A DNA stretch of 64,000 nt, taken from Proales similis (Eukaryota > Rotifera > Eurotatoria > Ploima > Proalidae). Below are positions 1 through 11,528 of the stretch, piece by piece. The stretch spans positions 682,001 to 746,000 of the forward strand of contig JAGVRJ010000001.1 of NCBI GenBank assembly GCA_019059635.1, given 5' to 3'. Both the position numbers and the translations under genes were made by a program. Positions within the stretch are counted from its first letter, which is position 1. Each line of letters begins with the position of its first letter. Below the pieces are notes generated by a model, which was not told the DNA's origin, ran no database searches, and worked only from the letters and a program-made list of their open reading frames with translations.

Positions 1-3000
1 TTTTCTTGGTGCTGAATGCTGCGACTCTGATTCGCTTGAGGTCGAATTGTTTGCTCTCTTGCTCAAGTTCTTTAAAGATTGCGTTCGTTTGGCTAGCCTA
101 TCAAACACATCGCTGGCATGGCCTTTATAATTTCGCTTTTCATAGGACTCATTCATGTCGGAGTTGGTATCACTTGCATATAAATAGCATTCTGGGACTT
201 TGCTGGACGAAGCGTTGTTTGGGGAGGGAGATCGACTTTTCTTTGATGAGCCTGTTGACTCTTTGCGCGAGCGATTTATTGTTGGTCCCCGAGTGCGATC
301 CCTTGACTTGATAGTCTCGCTTCGTTTCGCTGAAAGGCTCTTATCTCTTCCTTTCGCGGCATTCATTGTGGTCACAATTGCAATCTCATTCTGATGTTTT
401 ATGGGATTGCCAATGTTGCGTTTTTGGCGATCGGACTCCTTACCCAAAGAGCTTAGCCTTTCAAACACCGAAGTGGCCCGGTGCTTATTGACGTTTATAT
501 TGTTCTCGGCGTGGTTCGTTTCTTTGCTCGCTTTCTCAGTCACTTTCTCGAGATTCGAACAAGACTCGTCGAAGCGCTTTGTTTTCGGTGAGTCTAGACA
601 TGAAGGAGTTTGCAATTCATGCTCGTCTTCGAAATTGTTTTCCAATCTATTTTCAACCATGTTTTTCGCGCTCTGGCTATAAGAGAACTTCTCCGACTCC
701 CTGGACTTGGATGAAAAGGCTCTGGGAGAGTAAATTGAATTGTTTATGCTTGACGAAGATGAGATATCGTATGAGGGATCAAATTTGTTGTAAACACTAC
801 TGCCAACTGGACTCTCTTGATTAATTTCATCCGACAGCAAAGTGCGTCGCTTTCGAATTGCGGAAACGTAGGGACGCTTAGAATCACCATCCGTGATCTC
901 GCTGCTTCCATTCACACCAGAAGTGTAGCTTGTTTGGAAATTGTTGCTGGGGTACAAGTAGACTGAGGCACTTGAGTAGGAAGAGTCTCGGTAGGGAATA
1001 TTATTGCAGGTGCGAGCGCTCACAATCGGCCGAGAATAGGAACTCGTTAGGCTGCTGGTAGGATAGGATCCAAGCGAGTAAAGCTTATTCTGCCGCTGGT
1101 ATTCCATCAGTTTAAACATAAAGTTGTTGCAAGCTTTCTCCGCCACTGGATCGTGCTTTAGGTCACTCTGCGAAGCGAGTTCGCTCTTGTATTTGGGCTC
1201 ATAATTGTATCTTTCAGTTGATCTATCAGAGAAAATCGTATTTCGAGGAGTTTCCCAGTTCATTTCACTTAAAGATTGCCTTTCTTCTTGATCTAAGGTC
1301 GGTTTTTGCAGATTAACTTGTTTCGAAACATTTTCTGGCTGCTTTCGAGCCTCTTCTTTGCAGTCATTATTCACTTGGGTTCTCTCTTTTGAATTTTGAT
1401 TTTGTTTCTTGCTTCTCTTCAGTTCGAGTGGAATAATTCTTGTCATTTTACGACCTTCAGCATTGTTTCCGTCCCTTTCTCTTCTATTCTCATCTATATT
1501 CTTATTTTCTTCTATTCGTGATTGGCAAGTTTGATTAAAGCCGGATGAAACGGACTGGCTCTTGTTTGAATTGTTGCATTGACTCGGCTTTTCTTCGGGA
1601 ACAATATTTTCTTCTATGAAAACAGATTGCGGTTTGAGATTTTCTTGCTTTGACCCACTATCCAAAGGCCCGCTGTTGCAAGTTGGGTTCTTCGCCACTT
1701 TGAATTTTGAATCGTCTTTATCTATGTCGACCGAATCCGGCCTGGATTGGCTTGTGATACAAGAAGAAGCTTCAAATCTCGAGTTTTCCTCGTCTGAACC
1801 GAAGCTCATGTCGCAGGTATTTTCTAGATTCTCGCTTGACTCATAAGCGTACTCTTCCACGTTTTGAGTCGTGTCGAGCTGTGGAGTTAGAGAGCCGAGG
1901 AACTTGCGCGCCAAACTAGATGAACTAAGACTTGACGCAGTTGCCGGCCTTGTGGGTGATGATTTAGATAAAAACCTCTGACGATTGTTCTCGTCTCGCT
2001 TAGCTGAAAGCGAGCGTGAGCCGTCCTTTCTAGACTCAGCTCCGCTTAATTTTGATTCGATGCGAGCATTTCTGCGCTTCATAAAACTGTTAAAACCTGA
2101 TTTGTCCTCTTTTTCGCCCGCTACCTTCCTCAGCATGTAAGGACTTTTGCTGTCGACCGAATTCAGACTGTGCGTGGATTTTGACTTGCAAAACGCGTCG
2201 AACCGATCCAAGGCGGCTTGGACAAACGCATCGTCTCCGACTTTCTTTTCCGGGCCACTTTCTGGTTTGATAGCCGATGATGCAAGCTCTGCTCTCCTTC
2301 TAGCCTGTCGAGGTCTAGAAACAAGTTCGTCGCTTGCAAACAAGTCAATCGAGTCGGCATTTTTCTCTACTCGTTGATCGTCATCATCTTCTGCGTCTTC
2401 GATAAATATGACCTCGTCTCCCAGAACAACTCGTTTCACTTGAACGCCTGGTAGCTCTTGATCAACGCCGGCCAACGAGCCTGGACTTTCAGAAGCCATT
2501 GCATTGGTCTGGTTCAAACTGATCTCGGTACTTTGATAAATTGAATTTCCAACACTGGCCGACTCTTTCGTATAACTCGACTTGTCGAGAGTAGATTGCA
2601 TACGATTCGTCGGTGTAGAATTGTATGAATTAGGTTTATGTGGTTTACTTAGTAAATTGCTCTCAGTTGAATTGGGAGTAGAAACTTGCGTTTGGTCGTC
2701 AACCAGAGACTCGCCAACCACTTTTGGACTTAATCCGTTCTCATTTGAATTTGTTTGCTCACTCGATCGCGGATAGGCGTCGCTAGATAATGCGGGCTCG
2801 CTTTTAGCTTGTTGCCGCTGCACACCGCTTGCTATGCAGTGCATTCCGTCTGAGGCAAGCGAATAAACTCCTATAGCCCCATGGCTGCGCTCCTCTTCAT
2901 CATCCTTCTCTAAATCGCAATCATAAACAGTTTTGCTTTCGGCCTTCGACACGGCGTTCTCGTCAGGCAGCTCGGCTTGCCCATTATGCTCGCGCTCTGG

Positions 3001-4272
3001 CTGCTTCTTGGCTAACGAAATTTGTTTGTGCACAAGCTTGTTTTGGCTTTTCTTGCTTTTCTCGCCCACTCTACATGGACTCAGTTGTGTTATAATGAAT
3101 TCGTTGCTGAAACAGTTGTCGTTGTCTAAAGCTAAACAATTGTCTAATTTGCCAAAAATATTCTTATTCACTGACTTACCTACTGACTCGCGTAAACTTT
3201 CATTCTGTTTGTCAGTGAGCGAGCTCATCGCATTTGTTAGAACACCCTTTTCATGCACGCTCTCCAACTTGTTGGGAGCGTTTAGTTTTGAAATATCGTT
3301 TAGCAGTGTTTTTATTAAGCTTTTATGCCGCGCTGATTGCTGCGGGGACGCCGACCTCCGTCGACCCAGTGGGGATGATTGACCACTCGGCCACTCGATC
3401 TGAGCTTGAACGCAATTATTTGCTTGTGCTCCAGTTGCTAATGGAAATTCAGCTCCAACACTGGCTAATCTGCTCTTCTCTTGAGACTCTTCAACTCGTT
3501 CAATCACGTTTGAAATAACATCATATGTCAAACTTTTTATGTAGCGCGAGTAGTCGCTCGTTTCACAGTTACGATTCCGCTGGGTGCTATCCGGTTTGAC
3601 ACTGTCCGACGAAATCTCGGTTGGCTCTCCGGGATCGATGTCAAAATCCAATCTCATCAGCTCGTCTTGACTCGAGCTATATTTATCAGGTTTTTCCATT
3701 TCTTTTGAAGGCTGTCTTTGATTGTTTTTTTCAGCGACGGGCCTCATTTCTGAAAAACAGATTGAATTCTCGGCTTCATTGTTCGGTATTTTGTCGACGA
3801 TTTTGCGAGTGAAATTCATCATACCGCCATATTTGCGTGGCTTTCTGTTCTTGGTCGAACCGAAAACAACATTTGCTCTTGTTTGATCAGAGCAAGACGC
3901 TTCCGACTCATCTGTGCTCGAATCGTTATTACAAATACTGCTTTGACTGCTGTTTCCACTGCTTGTTGTACTCCTGGCATCAGTCGCTTCTGAGCTCGTT
4001 TCTGCGTCTAAACGCGGTTCAGAATCATCTGATGGATGACTGTCACCAATGCTCGTCGAGCTTCGACTGATACCCGCATTTTTCTCATTTAAATCAACAC
4101 GGCCTCCGTCAGCCAATAGATCATGACACTGTTCGCTTGAACCATTTGAGTTCAAGTCGCTTGTTGTTGAATAAATTAGATGACCACCTGAAATAAAAGC
4201 TTCGCTGACACTTTGCTCCTTAGCTTGGGCCTCACAAAGCTCTTCGCGCATAAACTCCATAATCGAAGGCAT
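1..4272 (-). CDS. Very long disordered serine-rich protein, partial (runs off the left edge)
   Basis: One uninterrupted minus-strand frame of 1,424 codons begins with ATG at 4272 and is still open at base 1, so the C-terminus is missing. I saw no stop and needed no intron, which is unusual here because almost every other gene is split. The product is rich in Ser, Asn, Gln, Glu and Lys, with long polar low-complexity stretches, and I see no folded domain, signal peptide or membrane segment. Near the window edge two similar short motifs recur, SVFERLSSLGK and DVFDRLAKRTQ, about 120 residues apart. A large scaffold or cytoskeletal protein is possible, but this is inference and I do not recognise the family. 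Short plus-strand frames across the region are shadows of this gene. The start could be later, since several in-frame Met codons follow closely. Confidence 0.75.
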   Translation of the reverse strand, partial: MPSIMEFMREELCEAQAKEQSVSEAFISGGHLIYSTTSDLNSNGSSEQCHDLLADGGRVDLNEKNAGISRSSTSIGDSHPSDDSEPRLDAETSSEATDARSTTSSGNSSQSSICNNDSSTDESEASCSDQTRANVVFGSTKNRKPRKYGGMMNFTRKIVDKIPNNEAENSICFSEMRPVAEKNNQRQPSKEMEKPDKYSSSQDELMRLDFDIDPGEPTEISSDSVKPDSTQRNRNCETSDYSRYIKSLTYDVISNVIERVEESQEKSRLASVGAEFPLATGAQANNCVQAQIEWPSGQSSPLGRRRSASPQQSARHKSLIKTLLNDISKLNAPNKLESVHEKGVLTNAMSSLTDKQNESLRESVGKSVNKNIFGKLDNCLALDNDNCFSNEFIITQLSPCRVGEKSKKSQNKLVHKQISLAKKQPEREHNGQAELPDENAVSKAESKTVYDCDLEKDDEEERSHGAIGVYSLASDGMHCIASGVQRQQAKSEPALSSDAYPRSSEQTNSNENGLSPKVVGESLVDDQTQVSTPNSTESNLLSKPHKPNSYNSTPTNRMQSTLDKSSYTKESASVGNSIYQSTEISLNQTNAMASESPGSLAGVDQELPGVQVKRVVLGDEVIFIEDAEDDDDQRVEKNADSIDLFASDELVSRPRQARRRAELASSAIKPESGPEKKVGDDAFVQAALDRFDAFCKSKSTHSLNSVDSKSPYMLRKVAGEKEDKSGFNSFMKRRNARIESKLSGAESRKDGSRSLSAKRDENNRQRFLSKSSPTRPATASSLSSSSLARKFLGSLTPQLDTTQNVEEYAYESSENLENTCDMSFGSDEENSRFEASSCITSQSRPDSVDIDKDDSKFKVAKNPTCNSGPLDSGSKQENLKPQSVFIEENIVPEEKPSQCNNSNKSQSVSSGFNQTCQSRIEENKNIDENRRERDGNNAEGRKMTRIIPLELKRSKKQNQNSKERTQVNNDCKEEARKQPENVSKQVNLQKPTLDQEERQSLSEMNWETPRNTIFSDRSTERYNYEPKYKSELASQSDLKHDPVAEKACNNFMFKLMEYQRQNKLYSLGSYPTSSLTSSYSRPIVSARTCNNIPYRDSSYSSASVYLYPSNNFQTSYTSGVNGSSEITDGDSKRPYVSAIRKRRTLLSDEINQESPVGSSVYNKFDPSYDISSSSSINNSIYSPRAFSSKSRESEKFSYSQSAKNMVENRLENNFEDEHELQTPSCLDSPKTKRFDESCSNLEKVTEKASKETNHAENNINVNKHRATSVFERLSSLGKESDRQKRNIGNPIKHQNEIAIVTTMNAAKGRDKSLSAKRSETIKSRDRTRGPTINRSRKESTGSSKKSRSPSPNNASSSKVPECYLYASDTNSDMNESYEKRNYKGHASDVFDRLAKRTQSLKNLSKRANNSTSSESESQHSAPRK

Positions 4273-7220
4273 ACTGCTCTAATATGACCAGAAAAGTAGG
4301 CACATGACTTTCTAAACAAAATTGTTAGAGTTGAATTAGAGCCCTCATTGAGCTCAATCAATCATCTTCGTTCAAGGCAGGGCAAGTAAACCTTTTGAGA
4401 ATTAGAAAAGCTATTTTTAGCTCGATACTTATTTTATGATCTAGAGCTATAAGATCGCAAAAAGAAAGGATGATCGTCAGCAAAACGAAGAATAAGCTTT
4501 GATTCAAGGCAGCCTTCGAGAAAGAACGAAAAAGAGTTAGAAAGGGAAGAAGATGGACTTGCTATTTATTTATTTTACGTAACCGGCTGATGATATCTGG
4601 ATGAAGATTTCATTCAAAATGAAGAATACGAAAAGCCAAATTAACGAGCGTAAACCGTCTGAGATGCTAGAAGCCTTATCAAGAAAGAGAAAAAAAAAAC
4701 GAAAACAACTGCCGAAAGCCAAAGCATCTCAACACAGAAGAAAAGGCTTGAATTGAAGTGTGATGCTTGAACCATTGATTGGCTAACTAACGTCCCATCG
4801 TCCTTTTCCCAAAATACTTGACAAACTTGCTTAATTGAAACTCGAGTGCGCCGGGCAAGAAGCCACCAAATCATTCAGTACGAGTTGGAAAAAAACAAAA
4901 GCAAATAAAAAATGTGGCCGTAGAGCCATTTCATACTGGGCTTTCGCACAAACGCCCCAAGTGAAGTCCGAACGAGCACATATATGCTCATGCAAAGGCT
5001 CTTGTATTTGTCAAAGAGCAAATTAGAATGAGTCGTCGTTGCATTGTGGGTTCTCATACGTTTACGATCTGGTCGAAAGGGCTCCGTAATAAAGTGAACC
5101 GTTCTCAATCAAGCAGCATGGTCTGAGCAAGTCTAATTTAATTCGACCAAATTACTCCCGCCTGCCCTTTCATTTTCACTGGCCTACACGCTTTCATTCG
5201 AGGATAAGCATATACTCTCATTTAAAATTCAAATGCAGTTGTTGATGCACCTAAATCCAATCGTTGTTAATCCAATACCTTATGTGATACGCGGCGTTTA
5301 ATAGAGATTTAAATGCTGGGGCTAAAGTGCAACTTGATAGAGTTGATCAACGCTGCTCATAAGGCTCGTTTTCTCCTGAGTTGTACAACAATCACAATAT
5401 CGAAATTAGGTTGTAGTCAAATATTAAAGAATAATAGAACGGTCAAAAACACATGGTTTTATGATTTTAAAGCTCAAACAATAGCCTCGTAGGCTCACGG
5501 AATTAGAAAAAAGGGACGAACACAAAGAGAGGAGGTTGAGAGAAGCAGCTGAAGGCATGAAAGTGAATTTTATCCAGAGGAAGCAGTCGTCGTTTGCGAC
5601 GGCTATTCCAGACTAATAAATTCGTTTGCTCCCTCCTTCTGCGCTATTTCATGCGTTTTTAATTCAATCACTAATTATATGATCTTAAAAAAAAAGAAAA
5701 TAACTGGCAACTTAGTCCAGAGAAATAATTCATTCCTTCAAATTGATGGAGCGAATATTAAATTTGGCATGAAACGTAATCGATGGTGAAAACCAAGGAT
5801 TGAGGCACTTGAGTTGATCGAATGAATAGTTTACGAGCCTACTAGTGGGCGTAACTAATGGTTTCACTTCGCCGGTCAATTCTTTTCTGAGACCCTTGCC
5901 AACCCGAATAAGCGACATTCGACGCCACTTTTTCAAGCTAATTAAATGTAATTGGCTTTTCTATATGACCAAACTAATAATTAAAGCTCAAGTAGAACGC
6001 ATTGGTGGAGCTCAAATTCAAATTGCCGCTGATGACCCAAATTTACACCTGGGCCTTGTGGACATAAAATGCTCCAGTTGGTCTTGACAAAACGCCGCTG
6101 ATGAATTCTTGGGAGCAACTTGAGCAAAAAAAAACAAAATTTTGAATACAGAAATCGTTTTGCCAGAAACAATAAATTAAATTGTAGAAAATACTATTTA
6201 AATGACTGGGTGTCTAAACCACTTTTGACCAAAGTTGAAAATTAAATTTGAACTTCCAGCCACCTACTTGAGCTGTTTTTTCTTAATTGAATCAGATGGA
6301 AGGGCAGAAAGTAATAGACTGCAAGATCAAATTTAGTTGATTATTAAAAAAAAGCATTTGACCTCTTTCCTAAAATGATAATGGATAGTTATTCGAGAAT
6401 CCAGTCTGGTTCGACTTTGGTCTCTGAAATATTTCAAGTGACACTTTCTACTTCGCCAAGTCAACATAAAAGAGCTAGACTTGTTTTATTTCATATACTG
6501 GTCCGAGTTAACTCAAGCGATTTCTTGACTATCTAAAGGCATCCTCACAGGTAAATAGTTCGAAGCCATTTCTGCGGCCCTGAATGGAAGGTGTCATTAA
6601 ATGAAAATAAAGCGAATGATAAAAGGCCTCCGGCGACTCTTATGTTGCTGACAACTCTTTCATCGGAGTTTAATTGCCAGTTCGAAAAAGCTGGTTCAAG
6701 TTCGCGACTTAAGAGAGCATGCATTTGAGAGGCATTAGTATTTTATTGGCGCACCATAATTTAGATTTCGAACAAAGTCGGGATAGATCATGCGATGAGT
6801 CCAAGTTATTTTAAAAGGCTTTCAGGATTAGCTTGATCATCTCCTCAAAATAGATACCTAAGTAAAAGCAGACCCTAATAGCTTTTTAGCCATGTCAAAC
6901 ATATCGCTCCCAAGTTGATGAATTCTTTCGTTCTGTCAGGACTTGATAAAGCTCTTTAGGGGCGTCAAAATATCAACTATAGCATCTGAGCATTCTTCGT
7001 CTTTCACACCGTTACGGGTTCTTTTATATTTTTGATGGAAGCTAAAATTAACTTTGGACAAATGATTTTTCAGCAGATTATTATTCAAATTTGCCCTCCA
7101 GAAAATAGCAAGAGAGCCACTTAAAAGTTAAACAAATTCTGCGAATCGGCTATAAATTATGTCCTTCTGTAGTTTAAAAGTCTTAAATGAACATGCATGA
7201 ATTAGCAATATTCTTTTTTA
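4273..7220. other. Intergenic, divergent between the long minus-strand ORF and the LITAF gene
   Basis: About 2.9 kb of AT-rich sequence with only short frames on both strands, none with a recognisable product or splice-linked partner. It should hold the promoters of both flanking genes. I see no repeat, RNA gene or recognisable site. Confidence 0.6.
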
Positions 7221-7797
7221 ATGAGGATGTCTAAAAATCCTTTACCATCAGCCCCTCTGGCCCCGGAAAACGCTGGTAATCCAGAGCCTTTCAAATTGCT
7301 TTGTCGTCGAATTCTTAATTACCTTGATGAGATAAGATCTTTACGATCAAGCTGGAACAAGCGTGACACGAGCCAATAATCCGCCATCAGTGCCAGCAGA
7401 TATTCCGCCCCCTTATTTCGAGCCTCTTCCTCTACTTAGACCCCAAACAATCACAGAATACCAGTTGCCAGTTCATGTACAACCAAGAATTTCGGTTGGC
7501 AGTCACCCGACCCGCTTGATCTGTCCGAACTGTCACGCACAGATAATAACCCGGACAAACTACACATCTGGACTAATGACATGGCTTATGTGTGGCACTG
7601 TTTGTGCGCTAGGTGTTTTCATTCCATGTGCCTTATTCGGATGTAAGTCAAATGACTACTTGACTGATTTCAAACAACTAAAATTTATTCTTTTAGGCCA
7701 GCTTATACCGTTTTGTGCAGATAGCTGCAAAGACGTAAAACATAGCTGCCCAAATTGTGGGAATCATATAGGAACCTACGACAGGATGAAATGCTAG
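7221..7797 (+). CDS. LITAF-domain (CDIP1/LITAF family) endolysosomal membrane protein
   Basis: Three exons, 7221-7275, 7352-7642 and 7697-7797, give 148 residues. The second intron is 54 bp and in frame, so unspliced reading also stays open, but removing it restores the continuous LITAF motif. A Pro-rich N-terminus (PPPYFEPLP, a possible WW/ESCRT-type ligand) is followed by a CPNC zinc knuckle at about residue 76, a hydrophobic stretch that would insert into one membrane leaflet, and the C-terminal HSCPNCG knuckle. LITAF proteins are monotopic zinc-binding proteins of late endosomes and lysosomes that influence membrane trafficking and cytokine expression. A second ATG two codons downstream (7227) could be the start. 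Confidence 0.88.
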
Positions 7798-7985
7798 GCT
7801 TTTCAAAGCCTCAAAAAAACCTAAATAGCTTGAGTAATTAATTGGTGTCCGAAATTGAAATTTCACTCTTGTATGAAAAGATCTGAGAACTGTTCAGTTA
7901 AATCTTTTCATAAGTTCTCCAAAGTCAACACCTGTTTATAATCAAATTTAACATGAGTCATTTAACTGAATTGATAATGTTCGTG

Positions 7986-8815
7986 CTAACCTTGAGCTCG
8001 AGCAAACTTGATAGTTTTGTATTGAATAAATTGAATAGTTGAATAAAACAATCGAAGAATTAAGACATGGAGTACTTACACGAAGCTCTAGATCACTCGG
8101 CTGACGAGAACCGTCAGGACCAGCGATAGTACCGGCGCCGTAGCTTGAGCCACCGTGAACTGCGTCCAAGCTTGACATTTCATTAAACTTGCAGCCCATT
8201 GGGACATAAATCAAACCCTAAGTAGCAAATGAGAAGAATAAATCTCAAAAATCTCAAAAGCTCATATCTTAATAGATAACGATCCTCACCAGATGAGCGA
8301 AAAATGGAATCGTTGTTAATGTTGTCGATTCTTGCCCTTGTCCTGGCCCTCCAGTGCTGAAAAATGTTCCAACAAACTTGTTTTTTCTTTGTCAGATCTT
8401 GAATAAACATCGATTTGCCAGGCTTCAAATAAAAAATTTTTACAATGATTTATTCATCCAGTGTTGACCACACGCATCGTAAAAGCTTTTGACTTGCGCT
8501 GGAACCATTCCGAATCGTGTTGGCATACCAATAAGGAACCCATCGGCTTCTGATAGCTGATCCGGTCGAATCACTGGAACCTCTGGGTCTTTGGCAGGAG
8601 CGTGCATCTTGTTTAAGACTTCTTGAGGCAATGTTTCAGCAAATTGAAACAGCTTGACGTTAACTTTTTCTCGATTAAAGCCATTTTATTCTCCGATGCT
8701 GTCTTTCATGGTTACCTCCAGTTTCTTGAAGACCTTTGACAATTTCTTTGGCTAGTGTTTGCACATGGCCATACATCGAGTAGTACATTACAAACACGGT
8801 CTTTTGCGAGGTCAT
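7986..8815 (-). CDS. WrbA-type NAD(P)H:quinone oxidoreductase (flavodoxin fold), copy 1
   Basis: Five exons (8716-8815, 8444-8663, 8290-8386, 8080-8217, 7986-8006) encode 191 residues, the usual WrbA length. Family signatures are the FMN phosphate-binding start YYSMYGHV, the flavin loop [11 protein letters not shown], and the [10 protein letters not shown] and [12 protein letters not shown] segments. WrbA enzymes bind FMN and reduce quinones by two electrons using NAD(P)H, protecting against redox cycling. The last exon encodes only FARAQG plus stop, and the same tiny last exon occurs in the neighbouring copy, which supports the model. It lies head to tail, 340 bp downstream of copy 2, and converges with the LITAF gene. 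The many native-looking introns argue against contamination by bacterial DNA. Confidence 0.9.
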
Positions 8816-9155
8816 TTTAATCCTTTCTTGAGAGGAAAACTCTGTTAAAAAGCAAATCCCTCATTAGTAAGGCTCTTTTATTAGAAATTTGTTCAATTTA
8901 TTCCATGTTTCGGAAGTTGAATTTATTCTACGATGTTTACTACATGCTAGTTTCAGGCTGCACGTTTCAAAAAACGAGCATAATTAGCATAAAATCTAAT
9001 TCAGCAAAATCTCAATCTAAATGTTGGCAATCATAAAGATCCAAGAACAAGAGCAGTTTGGATGTTGATCAGAAACTCGTTCTTCTCACAACTGAGCCGA
9101 AGTCAAAGCCTGAAAAAAAATTAATGGTTTCATTCAAATTAGAGTTTTTCCATAA
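8816..9155. other. Spacer between the tandem WrbA-type genes
   Basis: A 340-bp AT-rich spacer between the start of copy 1 and the stop of copy 2. It must carry the copy 2 polyadenylation site and the copy 1 promoter. No conserved element was recognised. Confidence 0.6.
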
Positions 9156-10012
9156 TTAACCTTGTGCTTCGGCGAACTTAAATGTTTCAATCGAGAAATT
9201 GATAAAATCTTTTTGTTTGAATGGAAATTACCTCCAGCTCCAATTGACTTGGCTGCCTCGATCCGTCTCCGGCGATTGTGCCTGAACCATAATTTGATCC
9301 GCCGTGCACTTCGTCAATGTTCGCCATACCAGCGAATTTTCCTCCCATCGTTACATAAATCATTCCCTTGAAGCCAATTTAAAAAAATTCCGAACCGTCC
9401 TGCATTGTGACGTGTTTTACCATGTGTGCAAAAAATGGTAAACAAGTGAGCGCTGTAGTTTCTTGGCCTCCACCAAGTTGAGCCGATGAGAAAAATGTTC
9501 CAACAAACTTGTTCTTCCTATTCTAAATTTAAGAAGGATATATGTTTTTACATAACGATTAGTATAGCATACAAAGCTGCTTTGAGCCAAAGTTGTCCAC
9601 ATGAATCGAAGAGAGTTTTCATTTGAGCGGGCACAGCGCCGAATCTGGGCAATAAGTCAGTCAAGTCCGGCTGCTATTAATTTTTTTTTTCACCTTGTTG
9701 GCATTCCAAATAAAATTCCATCTGCTTCTGGAAGATCATTTGCAGTAATGAAGGGCACATCATTGGCCTTGGGTTTGGCGCCCATTTTTTGCAGAATCTC
9801 GTCCGAAAGAGTCTCTCTGACTTGATAGAGCTTCACATTCACTTCGAAATTAGTTAAGACCAGCTAAGATCTTGTTAGAGCAAGAGCATTATTTTGTGTA
9901 GGCAAATACCTCCAGCTGTCTCTAGCCCTTTGCAAACAGCACGAGCAAGGGTCTCAACATGGCCATAAGTCGAGTAATAGACAACAAACACGTTTCGCTT
10001 TCGTGCGCTCAT
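9156..10012 (-). CDS. WrbA-type NAD(P)H:quinone oxidoreductase (flavodoxin fold), copy 2
   Basis: Six exons (9910-10012, 9694-9841, 9573-9644, 9421-9517, 9232-9366, 9156-9176) encode 191 residues, exactly the length of copy 1. Motifs include YYSTYGHVETLA, MPTRFGAVPAQ, the glycine-rich LGGGQETTAL and GGSNYGSGTIAGDGSRQPS. Four introns fall at the same positions as in copy 1; an extra 49-bp intron splits the MPTR-FG codon region. The C-terminal exon again encodes FAEAQG. The pair is a tandem duplication that diverged in sequence while keeping gene structure. Its function should match copy 1: FMN-dependent two-electron quinone reduction in the cytosol. Confidence 0.9.
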
Positions 10013-10446
10013 TCTTCAAGACCTTGTAATTTGACTTGGGAAATGAGCTTAAATAAATAAAATTCTCACAGAAAGGGCTGCTCAAGCTACCATGGCAGCG
10101 ATTATTCGATGACATACGAAGCCCCAAATAAATTTTACACTCGTCGTAAAAATAAGCGCTGTGGCGCATTGGCAGTTTTGTTCTGTTGATCCATGGAGTC
10201 TTAGATTGGCGCCTTTAATCAAATCTCAAGTCTCAATCCTCAGTCCTAATCGAATGATTCAATTGAATTACTGGCCAGCTAGATGATCATAGAGTATGTA
10301 AAGAATAGCAATCATTATGGAATGAGCATAATTTTTTTAGTCTTCTTGATTCATTCGAATTTGGTCATTTTTACTAAACGAATATTGTACTATAAATCAG
10401 GATAGCTCATTGAATTCAGGTTTCAAAGTATTGTAGCCAGAAAAAA
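10013..10446. other. Divergent promoter region between WrbA copy 2 and the TSSK-like kinase
   Basis: 434 bp between two gene starts on opposite strands. It is AT-rich with no recognisable motif or repeat, and presumably holds both promoters. Confidence 0.6.
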
Positions 10447-11528
10447 ATGATGGAGAGTCTAGTAGATTCACTGACAACCTCACAAAGTCCTGCTCATGGA
10501 CAAAAATCACCCAATGTGTCCCATGAGCATATTTCGCTTGACGAAGAAATACTGACTCGGTATGGAATATCATTGCGCCGCACTATTGGCCGGGGAACTT
10601 ATTCGAAAGTCAGAGAAGCATTTTGTGCCAAAACTAAAAGCCAGGTGGCCGTCAAGATTATTAACTGCATGAAAGCCCCTAAGGATTTTGCTCAGAAGTT
10701 CTTGCCTCGAGAAATCAAAGTCTGGCATCGTTTGAAGCATCCTAACATAATCACAATGCTTGACTGCATCGTGCACTCAAACAAGATATACATGGTGCTT
10801 GAGTTTGCGCCTGGAGGTGACATGCTAACTTATATACTAAACTCGATGAGACCTATTCCGCTAAAGGATGCAAAAGTTTGGACATGCCAAATTGCTGCAG
10901 CTCTAAACTATCTACATTCAATTAACATCTCTCATCGTGATCTTAAGCTCGAAAATCTACTTATTGACTCCAATCGAAGTATAAAACTCTGCGATTTCGG
11001 TTTTTGCAAAAAAGTTCACAGTGAAGAAGAGCTAAGTAACACATTCTGTGGGTCAAAAGCCTACGCCTGTCCAGGTGACATTCCGATCTAGTATTTGCTC
11101 CTAAAGCTATTCGATTCTTATTTTTCTGTTTCCTTCAAGAGATCCTTCATGGCAAGCCGTACTGTCCTAAAAAAGCAGATGTTTGGGCCTTAGGAGTTAT
11201 CGTGTTCATATTTTTGACTGGAAATATGCCATTCAAGGATGACTGTATTTTGCATTTATCTTTTACAAAAACAGCATTTAAAATTCATCTTAAACCGCCG
11301 TTTTTTACAGATTTTTCTCGATTTGAGATTGTTCGGCTGAATTGGATTGATTCCATTAACGTGCCAAAATGTGCAAAGCATCTCACTGAGTCGATATTGA
11401 AGCTTGATGGAAATGAAAGGCCCACAATAAAACAGGTTCTAAGACATCAGTGGCTTTGTTCAGAAGAAGAAAGAAGTGCCGCTTATAATTTAAGACCAAG
11501 AAAACAACCCGTAAAACTCGAACTTTAA
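10447..11528 (+). CDS. Testis-specific serine/threonine kinase (TSSK) family protein kinase
   Basis: Two exons, 10447-11074 and 11140-11528, encode 338 residues that are almost entirely kinase domain. Visible elements are the glycine loop GRGTYSKV (about 49-55), VAVK with Lys70, the helix-C Glu in LPREI, HRDLKLEN with catalytic Asp165, DFG at 183-185, and the CAMK/TSSK-like TFCGSKAYACPEIL activation segment across the splice. The usual APE triplet is CPE, a mild oddity. The catalytic Lys, Asp and DFG are intact, so an active enzyme is expected. TSSKs act late in spermatogenesis in animals; tissue use here is inferred. The gene starts with two consecutive ATGs. It converges with the K+ channel gene. 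Confidence 0.85.

Noticed and set aside
1-3520. Several plus-strand frames of 76-149 codons opposite the long minus-strand ORF
   Set aside because: Shadow frames of a serine-rich coding sequence on the other strand.
4835-5108. Overlapping 60-77 codon frames on both strands in the first intergenic region
   Set aside because: Short, low-quality composition, no splice continuity and no family resemblance.
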